Of a DNA stretch of 64,000 nt, positions 45,448-55,105 are shown piece after piece. Source of the DNA: Litoreibacter meonggei (lineage in GTDB: Bacteria; Pseudomonadota; Alphaproteobacteria; Rhodobacterales; Rhodobacteraceae); assembly GCF_003663885.1 (NCBI RefSeq), contig NZ_RCCE01000001.1, forward strand, positions 744,001 through 808,000. Reading direction: 5' to 3'. A program made the position numbers and the translations under genes. Numbering within the stretch: the first letter of the stretch is position 1; each line of letters opens with the position of its first letter. The notes under the pieces were generated by a model. That model had not been told where the DNA came from. It was given only the letters and a program-made list of their open reading frames with translations, and did no database searches.

Positions 45448-46446
45448 TTACTCCACCACTTCAACTTCGTAGGGTACGGTCACGGACGTCCCAGCCGCCT
45501 TCGGTCGCGACAAATCGGTCAAAACCAGCTCTACGCGGTATTTTCCAGCTTGCGGCAACGAGAACCCGGCGGTGATGAAGTTGTCAAAGTAGTTGTCTGC
45601 AACCGGAATCCGGTGCGTGCTTTGACCTTTGTAGACGTAGGCAGAGGGCAGCCGCTGTTCTCCAGGCTCGTCGAGCCGGGTCACCACCAAATCCATATTA
45701 ATCTCGAACCGCGCTTTGGATGTGCCCGGATCGAAACGTCCAACATTGAGCAAATTGGCGTGAAACGACATCTTTTCACCAGCCTTGTACACGTTGCTCG
45801 CCCTGCGCACGGGTGGGCCATCCGGTTGCCGCGCGGCCTCATCCACTAACGCTTTCGACTTGATCGCCATCGGCGGCAACGCCTTTTGCTGTACAGCGGC
45901 GTTTTCGTCGACTTGCTGGTCAAACGGTGTGCGGGGGCCAAACTGCTCAAGGTTGTTCATCATGTAGCGCATCGACATCGCATAGCAGTCCTGCCGCAAC
46001 TGCGGGCTGTCCATGGTGACAATCGTGTCGGTGTAGATGAACTCACGGCCCGTCAACGGCTTGCGGATCAATCTGCATTCGGGCTGGTCCAACAGTACTT
46101 CCAACCCTTCCAGAAGCGGCTGTTGCGCGCTCGAGCTGAGGAAGCTTTTCACGACCTGATCGAATTTGGCCGGGTCGGTCGTCGGCACATTGGTCGCAAG
46201 AAAGAAAGCCACCGTGCCACCTTCGGTCTTCGCCGTCTCGATGGTGCGGTCGATGGCATAGAAGTCCGTGTCGATCACCGTGCGGGTGCTTGCCTCCAGC
46301 CCCTCTTGGGCCACAGCCGCGTTCCAAGCGGCTTCATCAACAACCCGCCCGTCGTTCTGGTTGATGATCACGAACCAAGCCTCCACGTCTTGGGCTGCGG
46401 CAGGGGCGGCCAGAAGGGACAAGGTCAGCGGCAGAAATTTCAACAT
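45448..46446 (-). CDS. Secreted hypothetical protein
   Basis: 332 residues with a signal peptide (FLPLTLSLLAAPAAAQ). The N-terminal half carries AWFVIINQNDGRVVDEAAWN; the C-terminal half resembles a beta-rich domain (YRVELVLTDLSRPKAAG, TSVTVPYEVEVVE). Cys in DQPECRL and QDCYAM may form a disulfide. The family is not recognised. GAGG stands before the ATG. Confidence 0.7.
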   Translation of the reverse strand: MLKFLPLTLSLLAAPAAAQDVEAWFVIINQNDGRVVDEAAWNAAVAQEGLEASTRTVIDTDFYAIDRTIETAKTEGGTVAFFLATNVPTTDPAKFDQVVKSFLSSSAQQPLLEGLEVLLDQPECRLIRKPLTGREFIYTDTIVTMDSPQLRQDCYAMSMRYMMNNLEQFGPRTPFDQQVDENAAVQQKALPPMAIKSKALVDEAARQPDGPPVRRASNVYKAGEKMSFHANLLNVGRFDPGTSKARFEINMDLVVTRLDEPGEQRLPSAYVYKGQSTHRIPVADNYFDNFITAGFSLPQAGKYRVELVLTDLSRPKAAGTSVTVPYEVEVVE

Positions 46447-46487
46447 CAGAGCACCTCGAAATGACTAAACAATGCCCCGAGCGTAGC

Positions 46488-46515
46488 AAAGGGCGCACCG
46501 AGGCGCGCCCTTCAT
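46488..46515 (-). terminator. Terminator-like hairpin downstream of adk
   Basis: GGGCGC and GCGCCC arms, extended by flanking AA/TT pairs, lie about 35 bases after the adk stop on the minus strand. Confidence 0.6.
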
Positions 46516-46548
46516 ATTTATTGTGACCGCCCTTAGGCGGGATTAGGC

Positions 46549-47238
46549 TTAGGCCGACACGCGGCTCACGATGGCCCCAAGGTCCGACGCGATGGCGTCA
46601 ATGTCACCCATGGCATCCACCCGCACCAAAGCGCCCTTGCCGTCATAATAGTCAATCAACGGCGCGGTTTGCGCGTGGTAAGCCTCTAGACGCGAGGCGA
46701 CCGTTTCCGCATTGTCATCCGCGCGGCGCACCATCTGCGTGCTGCCGCACTTGTCACAGGTGTCGGCCACAACAGGGGCTTTGAAGGTATCGTGATAGCC
46801 TTCGCCACACCCCTTGCAGGTGAAGCGGCCCGCAATACGCGTGACCATCTCCGCATCATCCACATCCAGCGAAATAGCCGCGTTGATACGTTGGCTTGAC
46901 GCCTTCAGCAGATCATCCAACGCCTCCGCCTGCACCGTGGTGCGCGGGAAGCCGTCGAGGATCACGCCCTTGGCGCAGTCAGACTCCGCCAAGCGATCCT
47001 TGAGGATCGCCAGCACGATCTCGTCGCTGACCAGCCCACCGGATTCCATCACCGCCTTCGCTTGCTTGCCCGCCTCGGTGCCAGCGGCAACTGCGGCGCG
47101 CAGCAAATCACCCGTCGACAGCTGTACAAGGCCGAAGTCCTCTTCCAGTTTACGCGCCTGCGTGCCCTTACCCGCACCCGGAGGTCCAAGCAGGATCAGA
47201 ACAGGTGCCGCATCGGAAATGTTGGACCCATCCATCAC
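46549..47238 (-). CDS. adk: Adenylate kinase with zinc-binding LID domain
   Basis: 229 residues. P-loop [16 protein letters not shown] near residue 15 and [13 protein letters not shown] near 95. The LID carries four Cys as CKGC and CDKC, 17 residues apart, so it should bind zinc. It catalyses ATP + AMP = 2 ADP. Its start overlaps the end of acs by four bases, so it probably removes the AMP released by acetyl-CoA synthetase. Confidence 0.95.
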   Translation of the reverse strand: MMDGSNISDAAPVLILLGPPGAGKGTQARKLEEDFGLVQLSTGDLLRAAVAAGTEAGKQAKAVMESGGLVSDEIVLAILKDRLAESDCAKGVILDGFPRTTVQAEALDDLLKASSQRINAAISLDVDDAEMVTRIAGRFTCKGCGEGYHDTFKAPVVADTCDKCGSTQMVRRADDNAETVASRLEAYHAQTAPLIDYYDGKGALVRVDAMGDIDAIASDLGAIVSRVSA

Positions 47239-49205
47239 GCGTCCTTCCGGTTCATGCGGTTGGCGATCAAGTCATCGACCACCGCAGGTTCCGCCAGCGT
47301 GGAGGTGTCGCCCAAAGCGCCAAAATCATCCTCGGCAATCTTGCGCAGGATACGGCGCATGATCTTGCCGGAGCGCGTTTTCGGCAGGCCCGGCGACCAT
47401 TGGATAAGGTCCGGTTTGGCAATCGGGCCAATCTCGGTGCGAACCCATTTCTCCAGCTCCTTGCGCAGCTCCTCGGTCGGCTCCACATCGTTCATCAAGG
47501 TGACATAGGCGTAGATGCCTTGGCCTTTGATGTCATGCGGGTAGCCCACAACTGCGGCCTCGGCGACTTGGGCATGTGCCACAAGCGCGCTTTCGACTTC
47601 GGCCGTCCCCATACGGTGACCGGACACGTTGATCACGTCATCCACGCGCCCCGTAATCCAGTAGTCCCCATCCGCATCGCGCTTGCAGCCGTCACCGGTG
47701 AAGTAGTAGCCGGGGTAGTCGCTGAAATAGGTCTTCTCGAACCGCTCATGATCGCCCCAAACGGTACGCATCTGGCCGGGCCACGAGTTGGCGATAACCA
47801 GCACGCCGTCCACGTCATTGCCTTCGATCACCTCGGCAGATTGCGGGTCCAGAACCAGCGGCTTGATCCCGAAGAACGGCTGCTGCGCCGATCCCGGCTT
47901 CAAATTCGTCGCACCGGGCAGCGGGGTCATCAGGTGGCCGCCGGTTTCAGTCTGCCACCATGTGTCCACGATCGGCACTTTGCCCTTGCCGACGATGTTG
48001 TAATACCACGTCCACGCCTCAGGGTTGATCGGCTCGCCCACAGTGCCCAGCACTTTCAGATCGCTCAGATCGCGTCCTTCGACAAAGCTGTCGCCCTGCC
48101 CCATCAACGCGCGCAGCGCGGTGGGTGCGGTGTAGAACTGGTTTACCTTGTGCTTTTCGCACACGTCCCAGAACCGGCCTGCGTCGGGGAAGGTCGGCAC
48201 GCCCTCGAACATGATCGTCGTCGCGCCATTGGCCAGTGGGCCATAGACGATGTAGCTGTGGCCGGTAACCCAGCCCACATCCGCGGTACACCAGAACACG
48301 TCGCCATCATGGTAGTCGAAGACGATCTCATGCGTCATGGCCGCATATGCCAGATAGCCGCCGGAAGTGTGGACCACGCCCTTGGGCTGGCCGGTCGAGC
48401 CGGAGGTGTAGAGGATGAACAACGGATCTTCGGCGCTCATCTCGGCGGGGTGGCAGCTGTCATCCGCCTCCATCGCCATCTCGTTGTAGTCGTAGTCATG
48501 GTCCGTCCATGTGGTCTGCGCGCCCGTGCGCTTAACCACCAGACATTTGACGCTGTCCTTGCAGTGCAGCAATGCTTGGTCGGTGTTTGATTTCAACGGT
48601 GTGGAGCGCCCGCCCCGTGGCGCGTGATCCGCCGTGATCACCACCTTGGCGTCACAGCCGTTGATCCGCGCACCCAACGCGTCAGGCGAGAAACCTGCGA
48701 ACACGATGGAGTGGATCGCCCCGATGCGCGCGCAGGCCAGCATGGCGTAGGCCGCTTCGGGGATCATTGGCAGATAAATGACAACGCGGTCGCCTTTGCG
48801 CACGCCAAGGCTTTCCAGCACATTGGCCATTTTGCACACGGATTTGTGCAGCTGCTTATAGGTGATGTGCTTGGCGTCTTCCTTGGTGGGATCATCCGGC
48901 TCCCAGATGATCGCGGTCTGGTCACCGCGGGTCGCCAAATGGCGGTCGATGCAGTTGGCGGCGACGTTCAGGGTGCCATCGGCGAACCAGTTGATATGGA
49001 CATTGCCCAAGGTGAAATCCACGTCCGACACTTGGCTGAACGGCTTGATCCAGTCCAGCCGCTTGCCCTGCTCTGCCCAGAAGGCGTCAGGGTCGGCCAT
49101 GGAGGCTGCGTACATTTTCTCATAGCCCGCCGCGTCCACATGGGCGGCCTTGGCGAAGGCTGGATCCGGGGCATAGGTCGTGTCTGGATTGGATGGGGTC
49201 GTCAT
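47235..49205 (-). CDS. acs: Acetyl-CoA synthetase
   Basis: 656 residues, the usual size. The AMP-binding motif [20 protein letters not shown] is near residue 265; [16 protein letters not shown] and [20 protein letters not shown] are later core motifs, and the acetylatable lysine lies in [13 protein letters not shown] near residue 614. It makes acetyl-CoA from acetate, ATP and CoA and releases AMP. The start at 49205 follows AGGACC. Confidence 0.96.
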   Translation of the reverse strand: MTTPSNPDTTYAPDPAFAKAAHVDAAGYEKMYAASMADPDAFWAEQGKRLDWIKPFSQVSDVDFTLGNVHINWFADGTLNVAANCIDRHLATRGDQTAIIWEPDDPTKEDAKHITYKQLHKSVCKMANVLESLGVRKGDRVVIYLPMIPEAAYAMLACARIGAIHSIVFAGFSPDALGARINGCDAKVVITADHAPRGGRSTPLKSNTDQALLHCKDSVKCLVVKRTGAQTTWTDHDYDYNEMAMEADDSCHPAEMSAEDPLFILYTSGSTGQPKGVVHTSGGYLAYAAMTHEIVFDYHDGDVFWCTADVGWVTGHSYIVYGPLANGATTIMFEGVPTFPDAGRFWDVCEKHKVNQFYTAPTALRALMGQGDSFVEGRDLSDLKVLGTVGEPINPEAWTWYYNIVGKGKVPIVDTWWQTETGGHLMTPLPGATNLKPGSAQQPFFGIKPLVLDPQSAEVIEGNDVDGVLVIANSWPGQMRTVWGDHERFEKTYFSDYPGYYFTGDGCKRDADGDYWITGRVDDVINVSGHRMGTAEVESALVAHAQVAEAAVVGYPHDIKGQGIYAYVTLMNDVEPTEELRKELEKWVRTEIGPIAKPDLIQWSPGLPKTRSGKIMRRILRKIAEDDFGALGDTSTLAEPAVVDDLIANRMNRKDA

Positions 49206-49509
49206 AGTGGTCCTCCGCAAAATCTGTGTAAGGAGCATGACGCAAGGGCATCCCAGCCCCGCGCTCTAACATATAGAAAACGCTCCCTCGCCCGAGCTTA
49301 TAGCACGCAAGTTTGATAATTGCCGCCAAGCATCGGGTATTGAAAGATAATTTTGTAAATTTGTTTGTCTTCCGGGGCATAAATCTAAAATCAAAACTGT
49401 AAATTTGGTAAATTTATTGTCAGCCCATCAACTTGCCGCAATGCAGCAACACGTGGCAGCACCCGCAAAACGGGACTAATTCGACTTGCCGTCAGGGCCA
49501 TACCAGACC
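49206..49509. other. Intergenic region upstream of acs, partly AT-rich
   Basis: About 300 bases. The section around 49345-49425 is AT-rich and contains repeated TGTAAATTTG-like elements (near 49353 and 49399). It probably includes the acs promoter. No convincing gene or structured RNA is visible. Confidence 0.5.
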
Positions 49510-49605
49510 TTAGTCGCGCGACAAGTTGGCGCGGAGTGCCGTAACGGAAGGCAGCGTGCCACAACTGGCTTTACCGCGATTCTCGACGTCGCAATCGCAG
49601 GCCAT
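49510..49605 (-). CDS. Possible small Cys-rich protein (31 residues)
   Basis: An open frame with the codons for MACDCDVENRGKASCGTLPS and 11 more residues. TTGGAGG stands seven to eight bases before the ATG, an excellent ribosome-binding site. Three Cys fall in the first 15 residues. It lies downstream of the rpsD terminator, so it would need its own promoter. A 62-codon frame overlaps it in another phase. Both are unproven. Confidence 0.3.
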   Translation of the reverse strand: MACDCDVENRGKASCGTLPSVTALRANLSRD

Positions 49606-49620
49606 CGCACGACCTCCAAC

Positions 49621-49650
49621 GAAAAAGACCGCCCCGAGGGGCGGCCTTTG
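49621..49650 (-). terminator. Intrinsic terminator after rpsD
   Basis: On the minus strand GGCCGCCCC, TCG, GGGGCGGTC is followed by TTTTT, about 25 bases after the rpsD stop. Confidence 0.85.
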
Positions 49651-49670
49651 TAGCTGAGAGGCAAAGAACC

Positions 49671-50291
49671 TTAGTTCTGCGCGTAATATTCGATCACGAG
49701 GTTTGGTTCCATCATGACGGGGTATGGCACATCGCCAAGACCCGGTGTGCGCACGAAGGTCGCAACCATTTTGGAGTGATCAACGTCAAGATAGTCAGGA
49801 ACGTCACGCTCTGGCAGTTGCGATGCTTCCAGAACCAGCGCCATTTGCTTGGACTTCTGGCGCACTTCAACAACGTCGCCTTCTTTGACACGGTAAGACG
49901 GGATGTTAACCCGCTTGCCGTTCACTGTGACATGGCCGTGGTTCACGAACTGGCGTGCAGCAAAGACGGTTGGAACGAACTTGGCGCGGTACACAACGGC
50001 GTCCAGACGACGCTCCAGCAGGCCGATCAGGTTTTCACCAGTGTCACCTTTGACACGAGCAGCTTCAACGTAAGTACGCTTGAACTGTTTCTCGGTCAGA
50101 TCGCCGTAATAGCCTTTCAGCTTCTGCTTGGCGCGCAGCTGCAGACCGAAGTCCGACAGTTTGCCCTTGCGGCGCTGACCGTGCTGACCGGGGCCATATT
50201 CACGACGGTTTACTGGGGATTTTGGACGACCCCAGATGTTTTCACCCATCCGGCGGTCAATTTTGTATTTGGCAGAGGTACGTTTAGTCAC
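49671..50291 (-). CDS. rpsD: Small ribosomal subunit protein S4
   Basis: 206 residues with a GTG start preceded at eight bases by AGGAG. The ATG at 50312 lies upstream of that ribosome-binding site and would include it in the gene. It begins (V/M)[17 protein letters not shown] and has the S4 RNA-binding domain [17 protein letters not shown]. It binds 16S rRNA early in assembly. Confidence 0.96.
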   Translation of the reverse strand: MTKRTSAKYKIDRRMGENIWGRPKSPVNRREYGPGQHGQRRKGKLSDFGLQLRAKQKLKGYYGDLTEKQFKRTYVEAARVKGDTGENLIGLLERRLDAVVYRAKFVPTVFAARQFVNHGHVTVNGKRVNIPSYRVKEGDVVEVRQKSKQMALVLEASQLPERDVPDYLDVDHSKMVATFVRTPGLGDVPYPVMMEPNLVIEYYAQN

Positions 50292-50437
50292 CGTCTGATC
50301 TCCTTCTTGCATTTTCAGAAGGGCGTTGTCCTTCCCCCGGATTTTGCCGGAGTGACAGGGTTCCTCTTGCGAGGGCCACCAACACCAATGAAGCCGCGCT
50401 TATAGAGGGCTTCGGGGCAGAGTCAACAGGCCCCGCG

Positions 50438-51079
50438 CTACCGCGCAGCCTTTGCAATTTCACGACGCAAACGAGCACTCGATTGGCGCACCCGTTTTCC
50501 CATTCGTCCGTCCAGATCAGCGCGAACAGTATGGAACGTCACAAGCGCATCGCCAACCAGCACAAACGAGATTTCTTCGACCACTGGAATAGTCGTGACA
50601 CCGGGCATCACCAGGCCCGTCACCAGCTGCAAAGCCTTCGATCTGGGTCCATTCTCCGTAGCCGTGATCGTACGTACGTTCTTCATGCCGCTGGAATAGC
50701 CGAACACCGCCTGAACCCATCTGGCCGACTTTGCCTGCTTGGGAACCGTAAACCTCTGTCCCTTGACATGCGCCTGCGCTTTGCCAAAGAACAGGCGGAA
50801 CATCTCGTCAAACTCGGCTTCAGTCCCACTGCCCGCCTGCGCGTCTGCACGCGCAACATAGGCGACAATCGTGTCATTGAATTCTCCGGCCCGTTCCAAT
50901 TCTTCCACAGCACGGGTCTCAAACACGGCGACATCTTCCGGCGCGCCCTTCGCCGCGGACACGTCCTTATATCCACGCGGGGTCGGAACCGTGACAGTAA
51001 CGCCGTCGTAACTCAGAGTAGCGGCCCATCCTACATTGGCGATGGTCAAGGCAAGGGCGAGCGCAAGAAGTGTTTTCAT
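50438..51079 (-). CDS. Secreted hypothetical protein
   Basis: 213 residues from the ATG at 51079; the longer frame starting at 51169 runs into the next gene. A signal peptide ends near VGWA. The rest is soluble (LSYDGVTVTVPTPRGYKDVS; FSLVLVG-like strand ISFVLVGDALVTFHTVRAD). I recognise no family. It is 13 bases after the M50 protease gene, same strand, so the two may act together. Confidence 0.65.
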   Translation of the reverse strand: MKTLLALALALTIANVGWAATLSYDGVTVTVPTPRGYKDVSAAKGAPEDVAVFETRAVEELERAGEFNDTIVAYVARADAQAGSGTEAEFDEMFRLFFGKAQAHVKGQRFTVPKQAKSARWVQAVFGYSSGMKNVRTITATENGPRSKALQLVTGLVMPGVTTIPVVEEISFVLVGDALVTFHTVRADLDGRMGKRVRQSSARLRREIAKAAR

Positions 51080-51092
51080 AACAGAAACCTCT

Positions 51093-51785
51093 TTAGACAG
51101 ACGGCGGTGTAGATTTGTCGAACACGATATTGCTCGACGCGCCCAAGCCATACCGAAGGCTAGCGGCAATCGCCAACAAGCTTACTACCAACCAAAGCCC
51201 ACCCCACAGCACGGTGGCCCCGCCGAACTCGTTGGCCATCATCCACGCGTCAGACTGCAAATGCGACCGCGCGATGGTGTCGGAGAAGATGTCGAACGGC
51301 ACGTAGATCATCGAGGTCAGCCCTATCACCCTGAGAACAAGATCATTGGCGCTGTGATCCAGCCAACGCGCCACGGCCAATAGCACCACAGCCAACCCGA
51401 CGCAGAAAGCCAAAGCAAACAGGTCGCGCAGGTACAGCGCCGAGACCAACAGCAACAGCAGTCCCAATCCCGCAACGACCGCGCGGTCAGCGGTGCTGCG
51501 CAAGGCCGCGAAAAGCAGCGCCATTCCAAGCAGCAGCGAGCCAAGATAGCCCGCGGTCAAGGTCGCGAAGCGAGACCCTCCACGGGTCAAAGCCTGCCCA
51601 CCTTGTTCCGGGGAGATGGTGATTTGCTCGATCGAGCCACCTGTCAGCATCGCCGCCAACCCGTGGGACAATTCGTGCAGCAACACGACCACAATTTTCA
51701 ACGGAACCATAATCGGCGTTGACCAAAGCGCGAAGATCACCGCTACCAGCGCAAGCAACTGCCAATGGCCTTTCACAAAGGCCAC
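51093..51785 (-). CDS. M50 family membrane metallopeptidase
   Basis: 230 residues. The zinc motif HELSHGLAA is near residue 37 in a membrane helix (VPLKIVVVLLHELSHG), and several further helices follow. The site-2-protease type is known to cut membrane substrates within the membrane. Its specific target is unknown. The Hint-domain gene ends four bases upstream, so the two are likely co-transcribed. Confidence 0.8.
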   Translation of the reverse strand: MAFVKGHWQLLALVAVIFALWSTPIMVPLKIVVVLLHELSHGLAAMLTGGSIEQITISPEQGGQALTRGGSRFATLTAGYLGSLLLGMALLFAALRSTADRAVVAGLGLLLLLVSALYLRDLFALAFCVGLAVVLLAVARWLDHSANDLVLRVIGLTSMIYVPFDIFSDTIARSHLQSDAWMMANEFGGATVLWGGLWLVVSLLAIAASLRYGLGASSNIVFDKSTPPSV

Positions 51786-51789
51786 GGGC

Positions 51790-52845
51790 TCACACCATGT
51801 CGTGCATCAGGATCGCAGCTTCGGAGCGGTCCAGATTGCGCCGCGCAAAGGGGCCGTAGCTGTGCAGGTCACGTCGCAACTCGGGGAACAGTTCCAGCAA
51901 CCCGGCGCGCTGTACTGCATCAACAGTCTTCAGCGTGGTATTCGCCGGATGGTAGCTTTCCGTCGCGACCCCGTTGGCCCACAGCACTTGATGGCACGAC
52001 AGCAGCAGGTGGACGTAGGTCACCTCTTTGATGGAATGATCCACGAATACAGTCGTATCATTGATCAGATCCGACGCCGCGACCAGTACTTCCGACTGAT
52101 TGAACAGCGCTTGCGCATTCGGGCCAGAGAACAAAATCCGGTGATGAGGGGAAACCAGCAGGTCCTCGTCTGGCACGTCTTGATCCAGTGCGGCAGCGCG
52201 CAGACGCACAGGGCGCAGCTCCGGCATCGCATATAGCCGCGCACCCGACATGCGGCGGCGGCCCACCCACAAGATTTCCTGCGGACCATCGTCTTTGGTT
52301 TGCACCACATCGCCCACGCTCAGGTGTTCGACATGCTCCTCGCCGTCAGGGGTGCGGATGCGCGTGCCTTCCGTAAAGCAAATCACATCACCCCCAAAAT
52401 CACTGGAGCGACGTTGTACGGTAGGCGTCTCGGGAACCGAGATCACTCGATAGTCCCGCCCCGCAAGTGGCACACCGTCCGCGCACCACCACAAAACAGT
52501 TGCCGTTCGGGAGGGGCGGATCGGCACAAGTGTAAACCGCATCTCGCCATCGGACAGCACATAGCCCTCGGGCCCGGAATGGGTGTTGTCGCCGATGCGC
52601 ATGTCTTCGCCCTCGGGAAGGTCGAATTTCCGTTGCACAACACGCACGACGCGGCGGCGAAATTCCTCGCGGCCTATCTCATCTGTCAGGAGCAAAGGAG
52701 AATCCGCCCCGTCTAGACGCACTGCGTCCCCATGCCATGACCAGACCTGACCGGCCTGCGGCAGCTGCCCAAGGCCACCCGCGGCCCCATCCAGCTGAAT
52801 TTGGTCTGACGTGAGGACATACGTGCCTGTAAAGCCCGTTTTCAT
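51790..52845 (-). CDS. Hint (Hedgehog/intein) domain protein
   Basis: About 351 residues from the chosen ATG at 52845. The Hint domain begins near residue 155 with CFTEGTRIRTPDGEEHVEHL and continues SVGDVVQTKDDG and LLVSPHHRILFSG. The N-terminal half has no known domain. Roseobacters carry many such proteins, often fused to calcium-binding repeats that are missing here. Self-processing is likely from the family, not proven. The start could also be at 52935. Confidence 0.82.
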   Translation of the reverse strand: MKTGFTGTYVLTSDQIQLDGAAGGLGQLPQAGQVWSWHGDAVRLDGADSPLLLTDEIGREEFRRRVVRVVQRKFDLPEGEDMRIGDNTHSGPEGYVLSDGEMRFTLVPIRPSRTATVLWWCADGVPLAGRDYRVISVPETPTVQRRSSDFGGDVICFTEGTRIRTPDGEEHVEHLSVGDVVQTKDDGPQEILWVGRRRMSGARLYAMPELRPVRLRAAALDQDVPDEDLLVSPHHRILFSGPNAQALFNQSEVLVAASDLINDTTVFVDHSIKEVTYVHLLLSCHQVLWANGVATESYHPANTTLKTVDAVQRAGLLELFPELRRDLHSYGPFARRNLDRSEAAILMHDMV

Positions 52846-52997
52846 GTCCGTTACCTGCTCAATTTTTATTTTTTTGGTCGTCTTTTGTTGAAGCCCTACC
52901 ACGAACCGTAACGTCTGGATAGCGTGCGTTAACAACTCGTTAAGACGCGCACCTCACCTGTTGCGCCAAGGACTCGCTTCGCCGGGGGATTTCGAGA

Positions 52998-53909
52998 TCA
53001 AAATTGGAAGCTGGCACTCAGCGAGCCGACAACTTGGCCTTCCAGCTGGCCCTCAAATTCCTCGCTCAGATAGGTCGCGCCGTAAAATAGCGCCCCGCGC
53101 CGGAACTGCTGATGCAGCCCTGCACGAACCCGCGCTCGCATGTCCTTTTTCACAATACCCGGCGTATCCAGATATCTGCTATCCGCCACATAGGCGACGT
53201 CGCCACCCAGCAAAAGCGACAAACCGGTGGAGCGATCTCCCTGAATACCCGTGTAAAGCAGCCCCGTCGTGCTGTCGCGCACCAGCAGCGCCCCTTTCCC
53301 GAATCCGCCGAACGTAATGTCGGTCCCGATACGCGCGAGCGTTTCGGCGCCTGCCTGAACCTCTACGAAGGGACGCACCTGCCCCGATGTCCCAAGCTCG
53401 AACGCGCGGCCCGCTTCGAATGTCACCGTCGGGTAAACGGCGCTAGCCACTTGAAACCCGTCCACGTTGACACCCGACGATGCAAACACCCCATGCAGTT
53501 CGTCCTGAAGCTGGTCCACTTTGGTTTGCGGGCCAACAAATATCAGGTCCAGCCCAAGGCTCATCTCTGTTGCGCCTTTTTGGAAATGCGTATGCGCACC
53601 GACGGACAGAGCGCCCACATACCGCCGGTCCGCCACCCTCGGGTTGGCCACGTTCGCTTGTGTAATCATCTCGGTGCGGAACCGGTATTCGATCAACGCG
53701 CCCACACGCTCCGGCCTGTGCCCCAACCACTCCGCCCCACGCAGATGCGACACCACCAGCGATGCACTGCGCCAACGGTCTTTGTTGTCGCCAAGAGCAT
53801 CATTGTTGAACAAGCTTCCCCACCCTAAAGAGTGACTTCCCTCGGCACAGGCCGCACCAGCCAGAGCAAGCGACGTAAGGGTCATGCAAAAGACGCGCGG
53901 AATGTTCAT
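52998..53909 (-). CDS. LpxR-like outer-membrane protein (lipid A deacylase family)
   Basis: 303 residues. A signal peptide (MTLTSLALAGAACA) precedes a beta-barrel with alternating hydrophobic strands and a terminal Phe (SASFQF). The LpxR/DUF2219 pattern is present: GWGSLFNNDALGDNKDRW near the N-terminus and IFVGPQTKVDQLQDELHG with the conserved Gln and His. In enterobacteria LpxR removes the 3'-acyloxyacyl group of lipid A. Whether this copy does so is uncertain. The ATG at 53909 follows GAGG; 53921 is possible. Confidence 0.72.
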   Translation of the reverse strand: MNIPRVFCMTLTSLALAGAACAEGSHSLGWGSLFNNDALGDNKDRWRSASLVVSHLRGAEWLGHRPERVGALIEYRFRTEMITQANVANPRVADRRYVGALSVGAHTHFQKGATEMSLGLDLIFVGPQTKVDQLQDELHGVFASSGVNVDGFQVASAVYPTVTFEAGRAFELGTSGQVRPFVEVQAGAETLARIGTDITFGGFGKGALLVRDSTTGLLYTGIQGDRSTGLSLLLGGDVAYVADSRYLDTPGIVKKDMRARVRAGLHQQFRRGALFYGATYLSEEFEGQLEGQVVGSLSASFQF

Positions 53910-54013
53910 ATGAAGCCTCATTGACAGAACTCAGGTCGTTATCCGCAAACCGACCTTCTGGCACAAGGCGCACCATATGGGGATTGCCGCAGCACGACTT
54001 CTACGCAACAGAA

Positions 54014-55105
54014 CTAGCCCGCCCCGCGTTCGCCCATATCCGATGGCGCGACCGAGACCGATTTGATCACCGCATAGCAGCTCAAGCCCGCCTTCAGCCC
54101 CATCGTTCTGGCAGAGCGTCGGGTGATCCGCGCCATCAACGCATCCTCGCCCGAGCGCAACGCAACCGCCACCCCCGGTCCTTGCCCCTCATGCAACTGC
54201 GTCACGGTGCAAGGCAGGATGTTTAGCGCCGACAAGCCGTCCGGCTTGTCCTTCGACAAAATCACATCGCTGGCACGAATACGCACCCGCATGGCCCGTC
54301 CATCCTCGGCTTGCACCCTTGGCAGAAACAGGCGGCCCGCGCTGGTTGCTAAAACGCTCAACCCGTCGCTGGCGTCGGCCTGCGCCACGGTGACGTTCAA
54401 AATGGCCCCCGCCTCGCGCACCCCGATGTCCGAGATTGCCGCCGGATCGGACAAAATTTGTGCCAGCTCACCAGACCGCGCCACCCGCCCGTCCCGCATC
54501 ACCACCAGATGATCCGCCAATTGCGCCACCTCCGACATGGCGTGGCTGACATAAAACACCGGCACGCTGGTCTTGGCGACAAGCGCTTGCAAATACGGCA
54601 GGAACTCCGCCTTTCGCGCATCGTCCAGCGCCGCTAGCGGCTCGTCCATCAACAGCACTTTGGGCTGGCTCGTCAGCGCCCGCCCAATCGCCACACGTTG
54701 CGCTTCACCACCTGACAGGTCACGCGGATACCGCTCCAACAGGTGCTCGATACCCAGCACGGCCAATCCCCCATCGCCCCGCGTGGAATACAGCTGGTTT
54801 GGACGCCCGTAGCCGATATTTTGTCCGACGCTCATATGCGGGAACAAGCGCGGCTCTTGGAATACATAGCCGATCCGGCGCTTGTGTGGCGGCACGAAAA
54901 CATCCGTCTCGCTGTCAAACAGCACCTGATCCCCGAGGCGAATATGCCCCGCGTCAGGCTTGCTCAGCCCAGCAATCGCGTTAATGACCGAGGTTTTGCC
55001 ACAGCCCGACGGCCCGAACAGCGCGGTCACCCCGCCTGCGCTCTCAAACGACGCATCCAGCGCGAAATCCCCAAGGCGCTGCGTGATCTGGACAGAAACG
55101 CTCAT
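54014..55105 (-). CDS. modC: Molybdate ABC transporter ATP-binding protein ModC
   Basis: 363 residues. Walker A is GPSGCGKTSVINA near residue 33, the signature LSGGEAQRVAIGRAL near 131, Walker B LLMDEPLAALDD near 155. The C-terminal part (residues about 230-355) holds the TOBE molybdate-binding domain (MRVRIRASDVILSKDKPDG). It powers uptake by ModAB. Its start overlaps modB by four bases. Confidence 0.94.
   Translation of the reverse strand: MSVSVQITQRLGDFALDASFESAGGVTALFGPSGCGKTSVINAIAGLSKPDAGHIRLGDQVLFDSETDVFVPPHKRRIGYVFQEPRLFPHMSVGQNIGYGRPNQLYSTRGDGGLAVLGIEHLLERYPRDLSGGEAQRVAIGRALTSQPKVLLMDEPLAALDDARKAEFLPYLQALVAKTSVPVFYVSHAMSEVAQLADHLVVMRDGRVARSGELAQILSDPAAISDIGVREAGAILNVTVAQADASDGLSVLATSAGRLFLPRVQAEDGRAMRVRIRASDVILSKDKPDGLSALNILPCTVTQLHEGQGPGVAVALRSGEDALMARITRRSARTMGLKAGLSCYAVIKSVSVAPSDMGERGAG

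Noticed and set aside
47205-48590. Open frame of 461 codons antisense to acs
   Set aside because: acs on the opposite strand has all family motifs. The antisense product has none.
49476-49664. 62-codon frame downstream of rpsD on the minus strand
   Set aside because: It begins inside the rpsD terminator and has no ribosome-binding site. The 31-codon frame in another phase is the better candidate.
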